This document shows positions 50,421 through 60,326 of a stretch of DNA of 64,000 nt, one piece after another. The notes below the pieces were generated by a model. It was not told the DNA's origin. It did not search any database and was given only the letters and a program-made list of their open reading frames with translations. The stretch's first letter is position 1, and each line of letters starts with the position of its first letter. The position numbers were made by a program, and so were the translations under genes. This DNA comes from Drosophila pseudoobscura (lineage: Eukaryota; Arthropoda; Insecta; Diptera; Drosophilidae), in NCBI RefSeq assembly GCF_009870125.1, contig NC_046683.1, positions 16,749,001 to 16,813,000 on the forward strand, given 5' to 3'.

Positions 50421-53400
50421 CACCATAACTGTGTACATTACATTCTAGTTAGCCGCAATGGACGCCATCCAAGAAGTACAGACTCCGCGGATAACCATGA
50501 CCCTCAAATGTATGCATATTGAACGATAGCCATCATATTCTACCCGTCTGTTGGGTGGGTGAATTAGAGCTCTGCTTGGATTCAGGGTATTCATAAGATC
50601 ATAGCTCATACTCATGCGCCTTCGATGCGTTCGATCAATACGAGTCCTACCCTTCAGTCGGATTCGAATCAATCCAAATCTATAATCCCTAAGAACGAAG
50701 AGGGCGAAGCAAGTTTGTGTGTTGCTCTCTCGTTCTCTCTACCAGAAAATCAAGTGTAGAGTGAGCGAGAAAGAAAACCGAAATCGATTGGGAACTGACA
50801 CAGTAAAAATTATGGGATTCACCACATTCGCTCCGCGTTGGGCGAGTGATTCGAAGATATGAGAAAACTGAATCAATTCGTTGGCCCGTTCAGACAGGGC
50901 TCTAGAGGGAATATACATACAATGTTTAACGGCTTCAAAGGGTTTCTTCATTCTATAATTTTCCCTGCTTCAACGGAAATACAATTTATAAACTATGTTT
51001 TATGAAGGACTAAAGAAGACTGTATATTATATTCTTTTTAAAGACCGTTTAGGTCCGGCACTGACGAACAGAGCGGGATAGAAAGTGATGGCCAGAAAAG
51101 ATAATTGAAGTACCAGTACCACGAAGCGTCGAACGAAAACTGATGCCATTTCTTGTTACTTTTATAGTCGTTTGGTATTATTCATACATCTGAGATCATT
51201 CATGCGCAAATTCCTCAACGTAAGAACATCGTATGTACCTGTGCCCATGACTCAAATATGTATTTTGTGCGTACTCGTATGCCTTCAGCGTTTTCCACGG
51301 AAAGAGCGGTCTACAAGTATTCGCTATGGTTACTGATCCAAGATATGAAAAACGAAAATATTTATGGGTATGCGGCCAAGTTCCGTCATAAAACCATGCC
51401 GATAAGGAGAGTCGACCCATAATCGACTGGCAATCCACTGGGGATTCGCATTCTAGGTATACGGTGTTTCGGACCCTCCATGCTATTATCGGAAAGCTTA
51501 TCTGATAAGACAGTTCTCACGTGGCCGGTGACAACACGACTATGCCGCTTCCATTGAAGGGCAACGATAGAAATCACATTGGCACGGACACCTGCAGAAA
51601 GCAGAAAGCATTAGGGGAGTATGTGTGTTCTCTTTAAAGAAAATAATACATTTTAATCAAAACCAAACTGCTAAATTCTAATCCATTGGGAAGAGAGGGA
51701 GAGAGGTCATTCTCTGGCCAGAGAAGTGTACAGGTGTCGCATGGAAGTGTTTTGGATGTCAGCGTTATACTTGATATTTTAAGTGCTATTAGGACCTATA
51801 TCCTATATCCATTAACAAGCTAACAACTTGTTCTTTCAAGTACAAAAGTACGTGAAACTTCTTCCTAGACTATCGCTATTTTTCAAATTCGTCAAGGGTT
51901 ATCAAGTTAGGAACTTAGATCGTCGATTAGCTTGCTTCGGTTTTTCGACATATCATGGAAGAGTTCTGTATTTATAAAAAGATAAGACTTAAGCCAGAAG
52001 CTTGCAATTTTGTCAAACCCATGTGCCTGCATTCTAATCGTGTTGTAAAATGGGTCGCAAGCAAAATCTATTGAGCTAATGATCCCTGAAGAATATCCTT
52101 AAAACTGAAACTAAATTTATATTGTCCCAGAAAATTTTACCTTTTAAATAAACAAAAATGCATCGCCAAAAGCTTCTAGATATCGGTGCACCAATAAAGA
52201 AAGATTTTTCATTTAATAACCATTTTTTAATGATATCTGAATTTTTAATTATAAATTTTCGAAGTAGAAATGCCCGAAGGCCCTACTCATTTTTTGGTAT
52301 TATAAAAATGACCTTTTATGAAAGCCCTGCATGAATCGATTGCCCCCGACTAGGGTCTTGATTGTTTTTGTCTGATCCTCCAGAGGTCAGAAGTTCATCC
52401 TCTCAAAGAAATAGACAATTTCACCATCACAGCCCCCAACTCGGGGAGTCTTTAGGAGTCTACGACAAAGGACGATCTTCGGGATCATCATTTTTGGCCA
52501 TTTGAATAGGACTTATGTGACAGATATGTATATATTTTTGGTTTAGGTAAATGTCGGAATGGCATTGGTCGGTCATTGGACATAACTTCGATGGGAGAAA
52601 CATAGAGAGAGCGAGCTCGAGCGCTAGTTGTGCTATACTGTTAATTCCTGCACTTCGATAAAACGGAAATAAGTTAATTCCTGTGTGTTCCTTAAGCATT
52701 TTATTTGCGGGAAAAACCATCACTCAAGTCAAGGCCAAGCTTCATAAATAATATGAGAACTATGCTTCATCAATTCTTAATAATTGGACCGCCCAACCGA
52801 CCGAGGGGCGCTGCCGCATGACGCGTGGCGCATAGCCGAACCGAACGCCAACATGCAGGAATGATAGCTGTTGGACTAATATACGAGGAAAATTGTAACT
52901 AAACTTATTAAGAGAACTAAGCATACCAATACAATTACTTATAACTAGTAAGGTATGTGAGTATTATGTATTGGTAAAAAAGTTGGTTTCCTGAATCGAG
53001 TTGTGGCCGTGAAGGCAGTACCGATGCCGAACGTCCTTCACGCCCAGACGTTGAGGTCCCTACACCCGAAACAATGAAATAATTTCTCGATGATGTGTTG
53101 GCTGAATGGAGATCGAATGAGCGAGCGATTGTGGAAGCCACAGGCTTATCTGTTGGATGTGACAATACATCTGACAACTAAATAAGAAATACCCCTGATA
53201 CAAATGTACCACATATCTACTTGCCATGAACACCCTGTGTTATGAAGACCTTTACTATAAAATTAATAGTCTGTTCGGTTCTGTTACAACCTTCTTATAC
53301 TAATACTATCGTGTTATTCTTTCCACCTATATCATAGGCCCCAACAATATCAATGAGATGGGTGCGCATAATCGACAGGAAACCTGAAAATATATCCTTT

Positions 53401-53930
53401 TGAAATTTTTGCAATGATCTATATGATTGTAGTTATGAATATTGTATTGAAAATACACTCAATTTGCATTGGCATCAAAGAAATCTTTGAGACCATGCTT
53501 GAGATCTCTCCTCAGATACTAAAGTATCTTGAAATACATACACTTTACCATTATGATGAATGGATAGACACACATCCGACTGCCGCCGAAAAGAATGCTG
53601 CATTATAAAGGCCGAGACCTGGAGGGCTGCGATTTGCTCAGCTTTGGCTCTTTCGAACAGCCTAGTGTTATGCTGTGCCCCGAAGTATCTGAGTATCGGG
53701 TGCGCACATCCGCTAGCCGTTGGTCATCGGTGCCTGATAGATAGGACAGTTACGGACAGACACGCGGATATACTGATACGACGTATCTCCAGCTCTTTGT
53801 TTTTGTGCACCTTAACTATTTCGGCTCTATAAATGAGGGGATAGATCAATTAGCGTTCTACGCCCAATACGGTTAAGATCAAATGGTAGCGATTTGGCTT
53901 ATCAACGCCCCATATGGCATATATTATAGC
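50421..53930. other. Intergenic DNA between Fim and the small secreted gene
   Basis: No supportable gene. Minus-strand frames at 50739-50951, 51196-51438 and 51386-51577 have no recognisable domain, no consistent splice structure and no codon bias. A mariner relic lies at 53005-53175. Confidence 0.55.
53005..53175 (+). mobile_element. Second decayed mariner-type transposase fragment
   Basis: One frame reads REGSTDAERPSRPDVEVPTP, a TAA stop, then FLDDVLAEWRSNERAIVEAT and GLSVGC. This follows the mariner order FKxGRxSxEDxxRSGRPxxxxTPE, helix, then the recognition helix with VEATGIS. There is no catalytic part, no second end and one internal stop, so it is a dead remnant. It differs from the copy at 26.6 kb and belongs to another mariner lineage. 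Confidence 0.65.
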
Positions 53931-53932
53931 CG

Positions 53933-53940
53933 TATAAAAA
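53933..53940 (+). promoter_or_regulatory. TATA box of the first small secreted-protein gene
   Basis: TATAAAAA lies 52 bases before the ATG at 53992. A start near the CAGTC at about 53956 would leave a short leader, typical of small, strongly expressed tissue genes. Confidence 0.65.
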
Positions 53941-53991
53941 GACCGGTAGCGGAGGCAGTCGGCATAGTTTGTTCGACGCACCGAAACCAGC

Positions 53992-54661
53992 ATGAAGTTC
54001 ACCATTTTTTTCCTGGGCCTGGGCCTGTGCCTGCTCGGCGTAAGTGAGACTGTGGGAGGAGAGTGATCAAAGTATTTAATTGTGGGGCGGGGTCCAACCT
54101 GTACAGGTCAATGCCTTGGTGCTGCCATACCCCAATGAGAACATGTCGCCGGAGCTGTACGACGTGACCGAAGATGGTTTGGTCGATATCGAGCCCTTTG
54201 GGGTCCTGAGGATCCTGTTGAAGAGCATCGAACTGTCTCTGCGCACTGTCAAGGGCTTCAACTGCATCGTCAAGTGGGTGACGGGCATCAAGGGCAGCGC
54301 CACTCAGTTCAACAGCGACGTCGTCCTCTGCGGCACCACGGCCAGCAAGGACGTGACCAACCTGATCAACGCCAATCTCAACATCATCAAGACCGCCAAC
54401 AACATTATCAACTACAAGTCGACTGTCTGTGCCTCGGCCGAAGACGCTGACCAGAAGATTACACACAACTGCTTCCTGAAGACCCTGCACCAGGTGTGGC
54501 TGCTCAGGCGACAGGTCCAGAATGTGATCACTTTGGCCAGCAAACTGCCCCAGACTGCCCCCAATGCTGGTGCCTGCGTCAAGGAAGCGGTGACGACCCT
54601 CACCAACTACTACACCCTGTTCCCCCAGAACATCTCCAACTGTTCCAAGCTGACCTCCTAG
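53992..54661 (+). CDS. Secreted cysteine-patterned protein, DUF725-like
   Basis: The predicted product is a 200-residue exported protein of unknown function. Exon 1 (53992-54039) encodes the signal peptide MKFTIFFLGLGLCLLG. A 67-base intron (GTAAGT to TACAG) follows, and exon 2 (54107-54661) begins VNALVLPY. The mature chain is mostly helical, with six spaced cysteines: FNCIVK, LCGTTASKDV, VCASAED, NCFLK, ACVKE and NCSK. Its paralog at 55.96-56.65 kb shares the KDVxN, CAxxED, CFLK and LASKLP blocks and has the intron at exactly the same point and phase. The family name DUF725 is from memory of the pattern. A TATA box lies upstream and AATAAA at 54698-54703. Confidence 0.85.
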
Positions 54662-54697
54662 ACAGGCAGTGCCTACCCGTACCAATCCTGAAGCAAT

Positions 54698-54703
54698 AAT
54701 AAA
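54698..54703 (+). terminator. Poly(A) signal of the first small secreted-protein gene
   Basis: AATAAA lies 37 bases after the stop codon, which gives a very short 3'UTR. The following GTGTTGACC is GT-rich, as expected downstream of a cleavage site. Confidence 0.7.
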
Positions 54704-55284
54704 ATCCGTGTTGACCACAGAGCCACCTTGGGTACTTACTGATACGTGGTGCTTGGCTTTCCCAAACAAACAAACAATACATTCGGCATTTCTTTGTGCA
54801 GGTATTGCCTATATGTACTCGGTATAATCACCGGCAGAAGCTCCCTTTGTTTGTATTGTCTTTAATATTATCTGTCGGTGGGCATCAAAAATTTGCTGCG
54901 ATTTGGTGCTTAAATCAATATCTTTTCTTATCTGGTCGACTGTCCACCTGGCATTCCATTCCATTCCCTCAGAGCTTTATTAAAAGTGCATTTTGCACTA
55001 TAGAAATTTTAAAGAAGCATCTTTTATTGAACGACTCAAGGGAGCTCATGTAAAACACACTAAAAACAGCATATATGAGGAAAAATGGGATAGAGTATCT
55101 TTTAGATAGAGTATACTTTTCCGCTAATGGGAATGGGAATTTTTACTCTGATTTCTTTTGCTACACTGAGAGAAAACAACAATCAAATTTTATCATTAAT
55201 GTAAATATATTTGCTCCGAGAGTGTAACGCGTTTTCACAGAACAGAGAACAGAACGAGAGGGAACGTTGTGAGCTGCTGCGGCG

Positions 55285-55495
55285 ACCGCAGCTCTACATT
55301 TATACCCGATACGTTGGCAGTATGGCTACATTGAGCGACAATTTGGAAATATACGTTTTAGAGTGAGATCTAACAGAAGTGTGGATACCAAATTTAGTTA
55401 CTCTAGCTTTAATAGTCTCTGCGATTTGTGGGGGCGGAAGGGGGTGTGGCGAAATTTTGACACGAAACGGTCAACGTCCGATATCACAGGAGTGT
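55285..55495. repeat. Interspersed repeat relic (obscura-type non-coding repeat)
   Basis: The segment has the phrases TATACCCGATACGTTGGCAG, GTGTGGATACCAAATTTAG, CTCTAGCTTTAATAGTCTCT and GGTCAACGTCCGATATCACA. I recognise these as parts of a short non-coding repeat common in obscura-group genomes, related to the SGM/DINE-1 Helitron-like repeats. The exact family is uncertain. Confidence 0.5.
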
Positions 55496-55504
55496 CGCTG
55501 AGAT

Positions 55505-55850
55505 CCTTGAGCTCAGGAAGAAATCTGTAAGCAGACGACGGTTCCTACAAATGGGCTCATTAAAGCCATAATTGTTCCGGTGGAGATCAGCCACAAAGGG
55601 TGCATGGATGCAATCCTACTAAGCAGGTCAGGGCAATCGATGCTACCCACTAGAAGGTCAAAGATAAAGATCAGAGCCGCAATGGACCTTCGATCCTCGA
55701 GAGAAGAGACATCTTCACTTATAAGACGGCAAAGGAATGGAACAGCGCAAAGGCGGAAGTGCAAACTTCAGAAACTTCCTTTGCAGTCTCTCGGTACGGT
55801 CTCTCGGTCTCTCGGTTCCAGACAGAGCGCACACGGAATGAGTACAGACG
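55505..55850 (-). mobile_element. 3' fragment of a non-LTR retrotransposon (Jockey/CR1-type)
   Basis: On the minus strand the text reads VPFLCRLISEDVSSLEDRRS and then FIFDLLVGSIDCPDLLSRI. This matches the post-reverse-transcriptase tail of Jockey-type LINEs, where 'LxxRRxxAxLxFxxDLLxGxIDCPxLL' recurs. Only the tail remains, with no catalytic YxDD motif. It joins the adjacent repeat relic directly. Confidence 0.65.
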
Positions 55851-55947
55851 TAGCCTCGTAGATGGGTCCCTTCAAGATCAGGGACACCGTATATGTATCT
55901 AAGACGAACTTGGATTTGCTCTGAATATATATATTTATTTTTCGTGT

Positions 55948-55953
55948 TTTATT
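55948..55953 (-). terminator. Poly(A) signal of the second small secreted-protein gene
   Basis: The plus strand reads TTTATT, so the minus strand has AATAAA nine bases beyond the stop codon. A second copy lies at 55934-55939. Either would give an extremely short 3'UTR. Confidence 0.6.
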
Positions 55954-55961
55954 CAAAATGT

Positions 55962-56646
55962 TTACATGGAATCAATGCAGACATCGATGTTGGGCAAGAA
56001 GGCGTTGCAGGCGTCCTTCACGGTGTTGGTGGCACCCACGAAGCAGGAGCTGGTGTCGGAGGGCAGCTTGCTGGCCAGCTTCAGGGTGGTGTTGATCTTC
56101 CTGACCAGCGACATGGTGGCCCTGAACAGCTTGAGGAAGCACTTGGTGGCGGTTTTGCCGGTGCCGGTGGTGGTGGTGTCCTCGGTGGCGCACAGCTGCG
56201 AGTGCAGGTGGATGATGCTGTTGCAGATGGTGATCATGGACTTGACGGTCTTCAAAATGTTAGCCACATCCTTGGGCACGGCCACGCCGCAGCTATCGAT
56301 GGCGTCGACGTAGGTGGTGCAGGCAGTCAGCACGGCCAAGGTCTCCTTCAGGATGCAGTTGGTGCCGCGGATACCCTTCAGAGCTTTGCGTAGGATGCCA
56401 CGGCAGCTGCGGATGAAGCCCTGCTCGGCCACTCCCATGTAGTCGAGGTCGCCTTCGAGGTCGGCCAGCAGCTGTTCAATCTCGAGGTCATAGTCGAAGT
56501 TCTCGCTCGAGCCAACAGCATTGGCCTGCAAAGGATTCAATGTTCTAAAGTTCAGCCCAGCTCGGATAGGTTTGGAGACTTACATGAGTGGTCAGCAGGC
56601 AGCTGGCCGAGACCAGAACCAGAAGGCAGAGGGTGATGGCTTTCAT
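55962..56646 (-). CDS. Secreted cysteine-patterned protein, paralog of the gene at 54 kb
   Basis: The product is a 208-residue exported protein of unknown function. Exon 1 (56646-56584) encodes the signal peptide MKAITLCLLVLVSASCLLTT and ends at GTAAG. Exon 2 (56525-55962) starts ANAVGSSENFD. An acidic N-terminal stretch (DYDLEIEQLLADLEGDLDYM) is followed by ten cysteines: SCRG, NCILK, ACTT, SCGV, ICNS, LCATED, KCFLK, SCFVG, ACNA and VCIDS. Blocks KDVANI, CATED, CFLK and LASKLP are shared with the neighbour, and the intron site is identical, so the two come from a duplication. They now face each other across 1.3 kb of repeats. DUF725-like membership is inferred. Confidence 0.85.
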
Positions 56647-56697
56647 ATTGCTTGGCGATTCACTGACGAATGTTGGTTTCCAGCACCGTGGGGTTTG

Positions 56698-56705
56698 CTT
56701 ATATA
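56698..56705 (-). promoter_or_regulatory. TATA box of the second small secreted-protein gene
   Basis: TATATAAG on the minus strand lies about 52 bases before the ATG at 56646, the same spacing as in the paralogous gene. Confidence 0.65.
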
Positions 56706-57484
56706 GACGCCTGAGTACGGCTGAACTGGCAAAACGTCAAAACCCTCCCGTATCAGGCCTATCACCAGCGGAGCCGGCAGAGTGTCCACGCGTGGAGTGT
56801 CGTTGCTGTTTGCGCCGATTTATCTATGCCCATTTGTACAGATATTTTCGTAAATTAATATGCGATTGATATGTACACAGTTAGGAGGTCCGAAAACGTT
56901 TAATTAAGCCACCCAAAGTCCGAAACTCACTTCGCACTATCTATGCAGCGTGGAGACAAAGGCGGGAACACAGAACACAGAAGCCTCTCAGCCACCTCTC
57001 AGTGGTGGTGGGCCAGTGTAATCTCCTCTTCAGATAGTACCGAACATTGTGCCAAATTCTGTTTGCGGTTCGATCTTTTTCAGCTCCAGATCGATTCCAA
57101 CTGATACAAACACTTCGCCCTCGCACATAATGAGTGGATCTGGTCTTATCACGCGTGTCGGGCCCATGCTGCACCTGCACTTTGTTCGTTGGACTTGGGG
57201 TAGCTCCCGGGCCGATCGATAACTATCCTACGACACTCTACTCAATATAATTTCGTTTAATTTTAGAACCATAAGAGTTTTTGACAAACAAAACCCTTGG
57301 AAAAGTCTCCATCGAAATATTCATTGAGCGATCGATGCATTGACAGCTATACATTATCGAAGAATACTACTAGTAGAATGCTTTCGATCTCATTTAGGAA
57401 TAGGAATTCATAAAGGTCATCCAGTCGAATCAATTCTTCAGTTGGATGTATAAAATCTGAACGACAAAAGCACCAAGCTATTAT

Positions 57485-57760
57485 TATTGAATAACATCAA
57501 TTGCCGAGTCGGCATAGCCATGTATATATGTCCGTCTTAGGGTATAAGAGGCAGAGCAACCTGTGATAGACTCCTGTGATATCACACTACTACAAGTGCT
57601 ACAATTTTAACCATACAAGATAACAGAATCATCGTCAATTCAGAAACATAGAGAATAACCGTATCTACAATATTACTAAATCTGGACCAGATCGGATAAT
57701 TATTATAGCCAAAATGAGGAAAGGAAATTGCAGTGGCTACGCCTACCCCTTCCAGAAAGA
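57485..57760. repeat. Second interspersed repeat relic
   Basis: CATCAATTGCCGAGTCGGCA followed by GCCATGTATATATGTCCGTC matches the 'AGCCATGTCCGTCTG' stretch present in many Drosophila non-coding repeats. TCCTGTGATATCACAC and CAATATTACTAAATCTGGAC point to the same repeat class as the relic at 55.3 kb, in the other orientation. Confidence 0.5.
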
Positions 57761-58120
57761 GTAGAGCCGCGGCCCTTGCCGTATATTCTAATCTAGTTCT
57801 GAGTGGTAAATCAGGAGAACAGCGCAGAAAAGTAACAGTTACACGCGATGCAGGAACCGAACGACGATCCAGAGGTTGATTCACAGCATCGACCATCCGG
57901 CAGGCATCTTATATGCCACAGGTCGACCAATGCTTGGGGTTCACTTCAATCTGAAGTGCTCCAGTTGGGCTTCTGCATGTTTTCTTATTCTTTTTGCTTC
58001 TGTTAATGAATCCCTATGTATTTTTGGGGCCCTGAACACGAATGTAAGGTCGCCATCACGTCAGGTTAGTTTTTCCAACCTCGAAAAATCAATATGATTA
58101 AAAAATGGTGGAAACGTATT

Positions 58121-58407
58121 TAAAAAGTTCATCGGATTCGCTTGAAACTTGTCATCCGGATGTTTCGGGGTCAATAATTACGAATTTGAAGTCAGTTTTC
58201 AAAAATTCAAAATGGCGACTCCAATTCACTGAAGAATTATAATTTCCCGACCTGGCTACATCTACATCTACATCTTCCTCCTGTAAATAGGTCTTTTAAA
58301 GAGAAACGGACTCAATACATCTTGAAAGAAGAAGCCATCAAATTCGTAATCAGCGACCCCAAAAGCCTTCGAGTGACGAGTTTCAAGCAAATCCGTTGAG
58401 TTTTTCA
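58121..58407. repeat. Inverted repeat with ~70-base arms
   Basis: The left arm, 58121-58192, and the reverse complement of the right arm, 58337-58407, both read (A)AAAACT/GTTCATCGGATT, then GCTTGAAACTTGTCA, then GGGGTC and ATTACGAATTTGAAG, with scattered mismatches. A further degenerate direct copy of the GGGGTC...ACGAAT block lies at about 58025-58050. The 'TTCAAAATGGCG' phrase between the arms is known from dispersed Drosophila repeats. Confidence 0.7.
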
Positions 58408-58487
58408 AATAAGTTTCGACCATGTTACGATCATAATTGGGGCTGTGTAATGTTAGGTGAGGAAGACTATAAAAAGCAGAAAGAAGA

Positions 58488-58750
58488 TCATTTATTTAGG
58501 CGGGGCTTTATGTTTGGGCGGTGTTTCAGCTGTTGGCGACGCAGCTGGTTGGGTCGCTCACGCTACTAGTCTTCCTGGGTCTTAGCCTTCATGGCTTAAC
58601 CTTGGGCTTGGGCTTGGACTCAGATGTTGACTTGGGTCCTTGATGTTAGTCAGTCCGCAAACATATCGGCAGGCGCACCAGGAATTGTGCCTCGTCGAAC
58701 CAGGACTTCTGGAGGGTATTGAGCCCTGGGCAGTTCTCTTTCAGGAACTC
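58488..58750 (-). pseudogene. Possible decayed small gene with a Lys/Pro-rich tail
   Basis: On the minus strand, TATTATTTTTCAG forms a good acceptor with CTAATTA-like branch text upstream. It is followed by 34 open codons (EFLKENCPGLNTLQKSWFDE and onward) to a TAA at 58646-58648. A shifted frame then reads KSTSESKPKPKVKP before another stop, and AATAAA follows at the end. The pieces suggest a small basic protein broken by frameshifts, perhaps of a testis chromatin type. I do not recognise it firmly. Confidence 0.25.
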
Positions 58751-59124
58751 CTGAAAAATAATACTATCTTCGGCACTTATTGGAGTCTAATTAGCTTTTA
58801 TTTATCATGGTCAACAGAAAGCATTAGCATTATATCAAAAACGGAATCCATTTTCCAGAGCAGTTGTCATTCAAGATATTTGAATACTTTCTGAGTAATA
58901 GATTCTTCAAAGAAACCACGAAAAGATCAAGAACTTGGACCCTATTTAAATTCGACATATATGTATGATTATAAAATATGTTGTGTTTGAATGAAATCAA
59001 CTAAGAATGGGACATTGCTTTCGGCTTTTTTCTGACTTCGCAAGGAAGAAATCAGAAAGAAAAGCCTGGTCCAGGGAAGAGTCACATATTCCAAAGGCTG
59101 TGCCAAGGAGTGGAATACCCAGTA

Positions 59125-59926
59125 TTTATTGAAGAGAACACGCGTTGTTTTTGAGTTTTATTCATATGATATGTATTTATTAATTCAATCATCTGTTTGT
59201 ATATGTATTTACGAGTATGTACTTGTGTATATGCATGTGTATGTTCAGATATTAATAGGTAAAATTGTTGAGCCGAGTATAAAAACAAATAACAATAAAA
59301 AAAAATCTTAACCGAAGCAATTAAATTAATGCCATTATATATTAAATTCAATCCGAGTCAAAGCAAATGGATGTATGCACGATATTTAAAAATAGTTTAA
59401 AGAACTCTGAAATTTAATATTAAAAGTACAACACCAAAAATGTAATGCATATACATGTATATATATATGTATGTATGTATGCAGATAAACGATATTCAAT
59501 TACAATATATATCCGAGCAAATCGGTTCGCTTTCGGCACTGCACAAGTCAGATAGGAATAACAATAGCTTTCTAAAAACATTACATGTATGTATGTATAA
59601 TAATATTTAAGAGTTAAGAGTAATAAGTAATAATATTGTATGATTATCGTACAAGTTAGGTTTCTATATACTTTTACTTTTACTTTCACATCTTTCGTCT
59701 TTTTTCCTCGCGGTTATCCTTTCTTTTTGTTGCCTTTTTGGGTTTAAGCTTGCCTTGGATTTGAAGTTTTGAAACAAAGCCTAGTCTTAAGCTAGAATAA
59801 TATTATAATATGGTATAGTTATCATTTTATAATTGCACATTTGTTAAGTTAGGAAAAAAAAACAAAAAAAAAATGCACCACTTATAAGACTCAGAGGAGA
59901 ATCAGATCAGATCAGATCAGATCATA
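59125..59926 (-). other. f: Probable forked 3'UTR
   Basis: AT-rich DNA follows the forked stop codon, with ATCAG tandem repeats at 59901-59930 and GTAT repeats near 59458-59480. Minus-strand AATAAA hexamers occur at 59176-59181, 59157-59162 and 59125-59130. The actual cleavage site is unknown. Confidence 0.45.
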
Positions 59927-60326
59927 TCAGATGAGGCTGAGGCGACTGTTGGTCTTTCGCAGTTGGGCACGCCAGGGGATGATGTTGTCCTCCTCCCGCT
60001 CCCGCTCTTCGTGGGCCTCACGGTCTAGGGGCTGGTCCACGGCTTGCTCCAGGGCGGCGTCGGGGGCGACCTGCTCCGGCTCTGAGGCACACTTGGAGTC
60101 CTGGCTGTGGCCGTGGCTGTGGTTCTCCTTGTTGCCACCGTTGCCACCGTTGCCACCTTGGGGATGCTGTTGTGGGGGGAGCTGCTGGAACTGGATCTGC
60201 TGGTAGTGTTGCTCCATGCCGGCTAGATTGATGTTGATGTTGTCTATGGACATGGCGCGGTTCTTCAGCCGCCAGGTGTCCGCAATGCGGTTGTTCTCCT
60301 CCACCTTGGGCGTGTAGATGGCCGCT
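59927..60326 (-). CDS. f: forked last coding exon
   Basis: The acceptor is TTTTCCAG and the stop is TGA at 59927-59929. It encodes the espin-conserved stretch ending RAMSIDNININLAGMEQHYQ, then Gln- and Gly/Asn-rich linkers, an acidic and Arg-rich run, and the terminal IIPWRAQLRKTNS motif. Confidence 0.92.

Larger units (their letters stand above)
54720..55930. other. Spacer between the convergent small genes
   Basis: The first half (to about 55230) holds nothing recognisable. The second half consists of an interspersed-repeat fragment and a LINE fragment, listed separately. Confidence 0.6.
56720..59120. other. Repeat-rich intergenic DNA between the small gene and forked
   Basis: It contains an interspersed-repeat relic (57485-57760), an inverted repeat (58121-58407) and a possible decayed gene (58488-58750). 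Elsewhere no gene or domain is seen. Confidence 0.55.
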
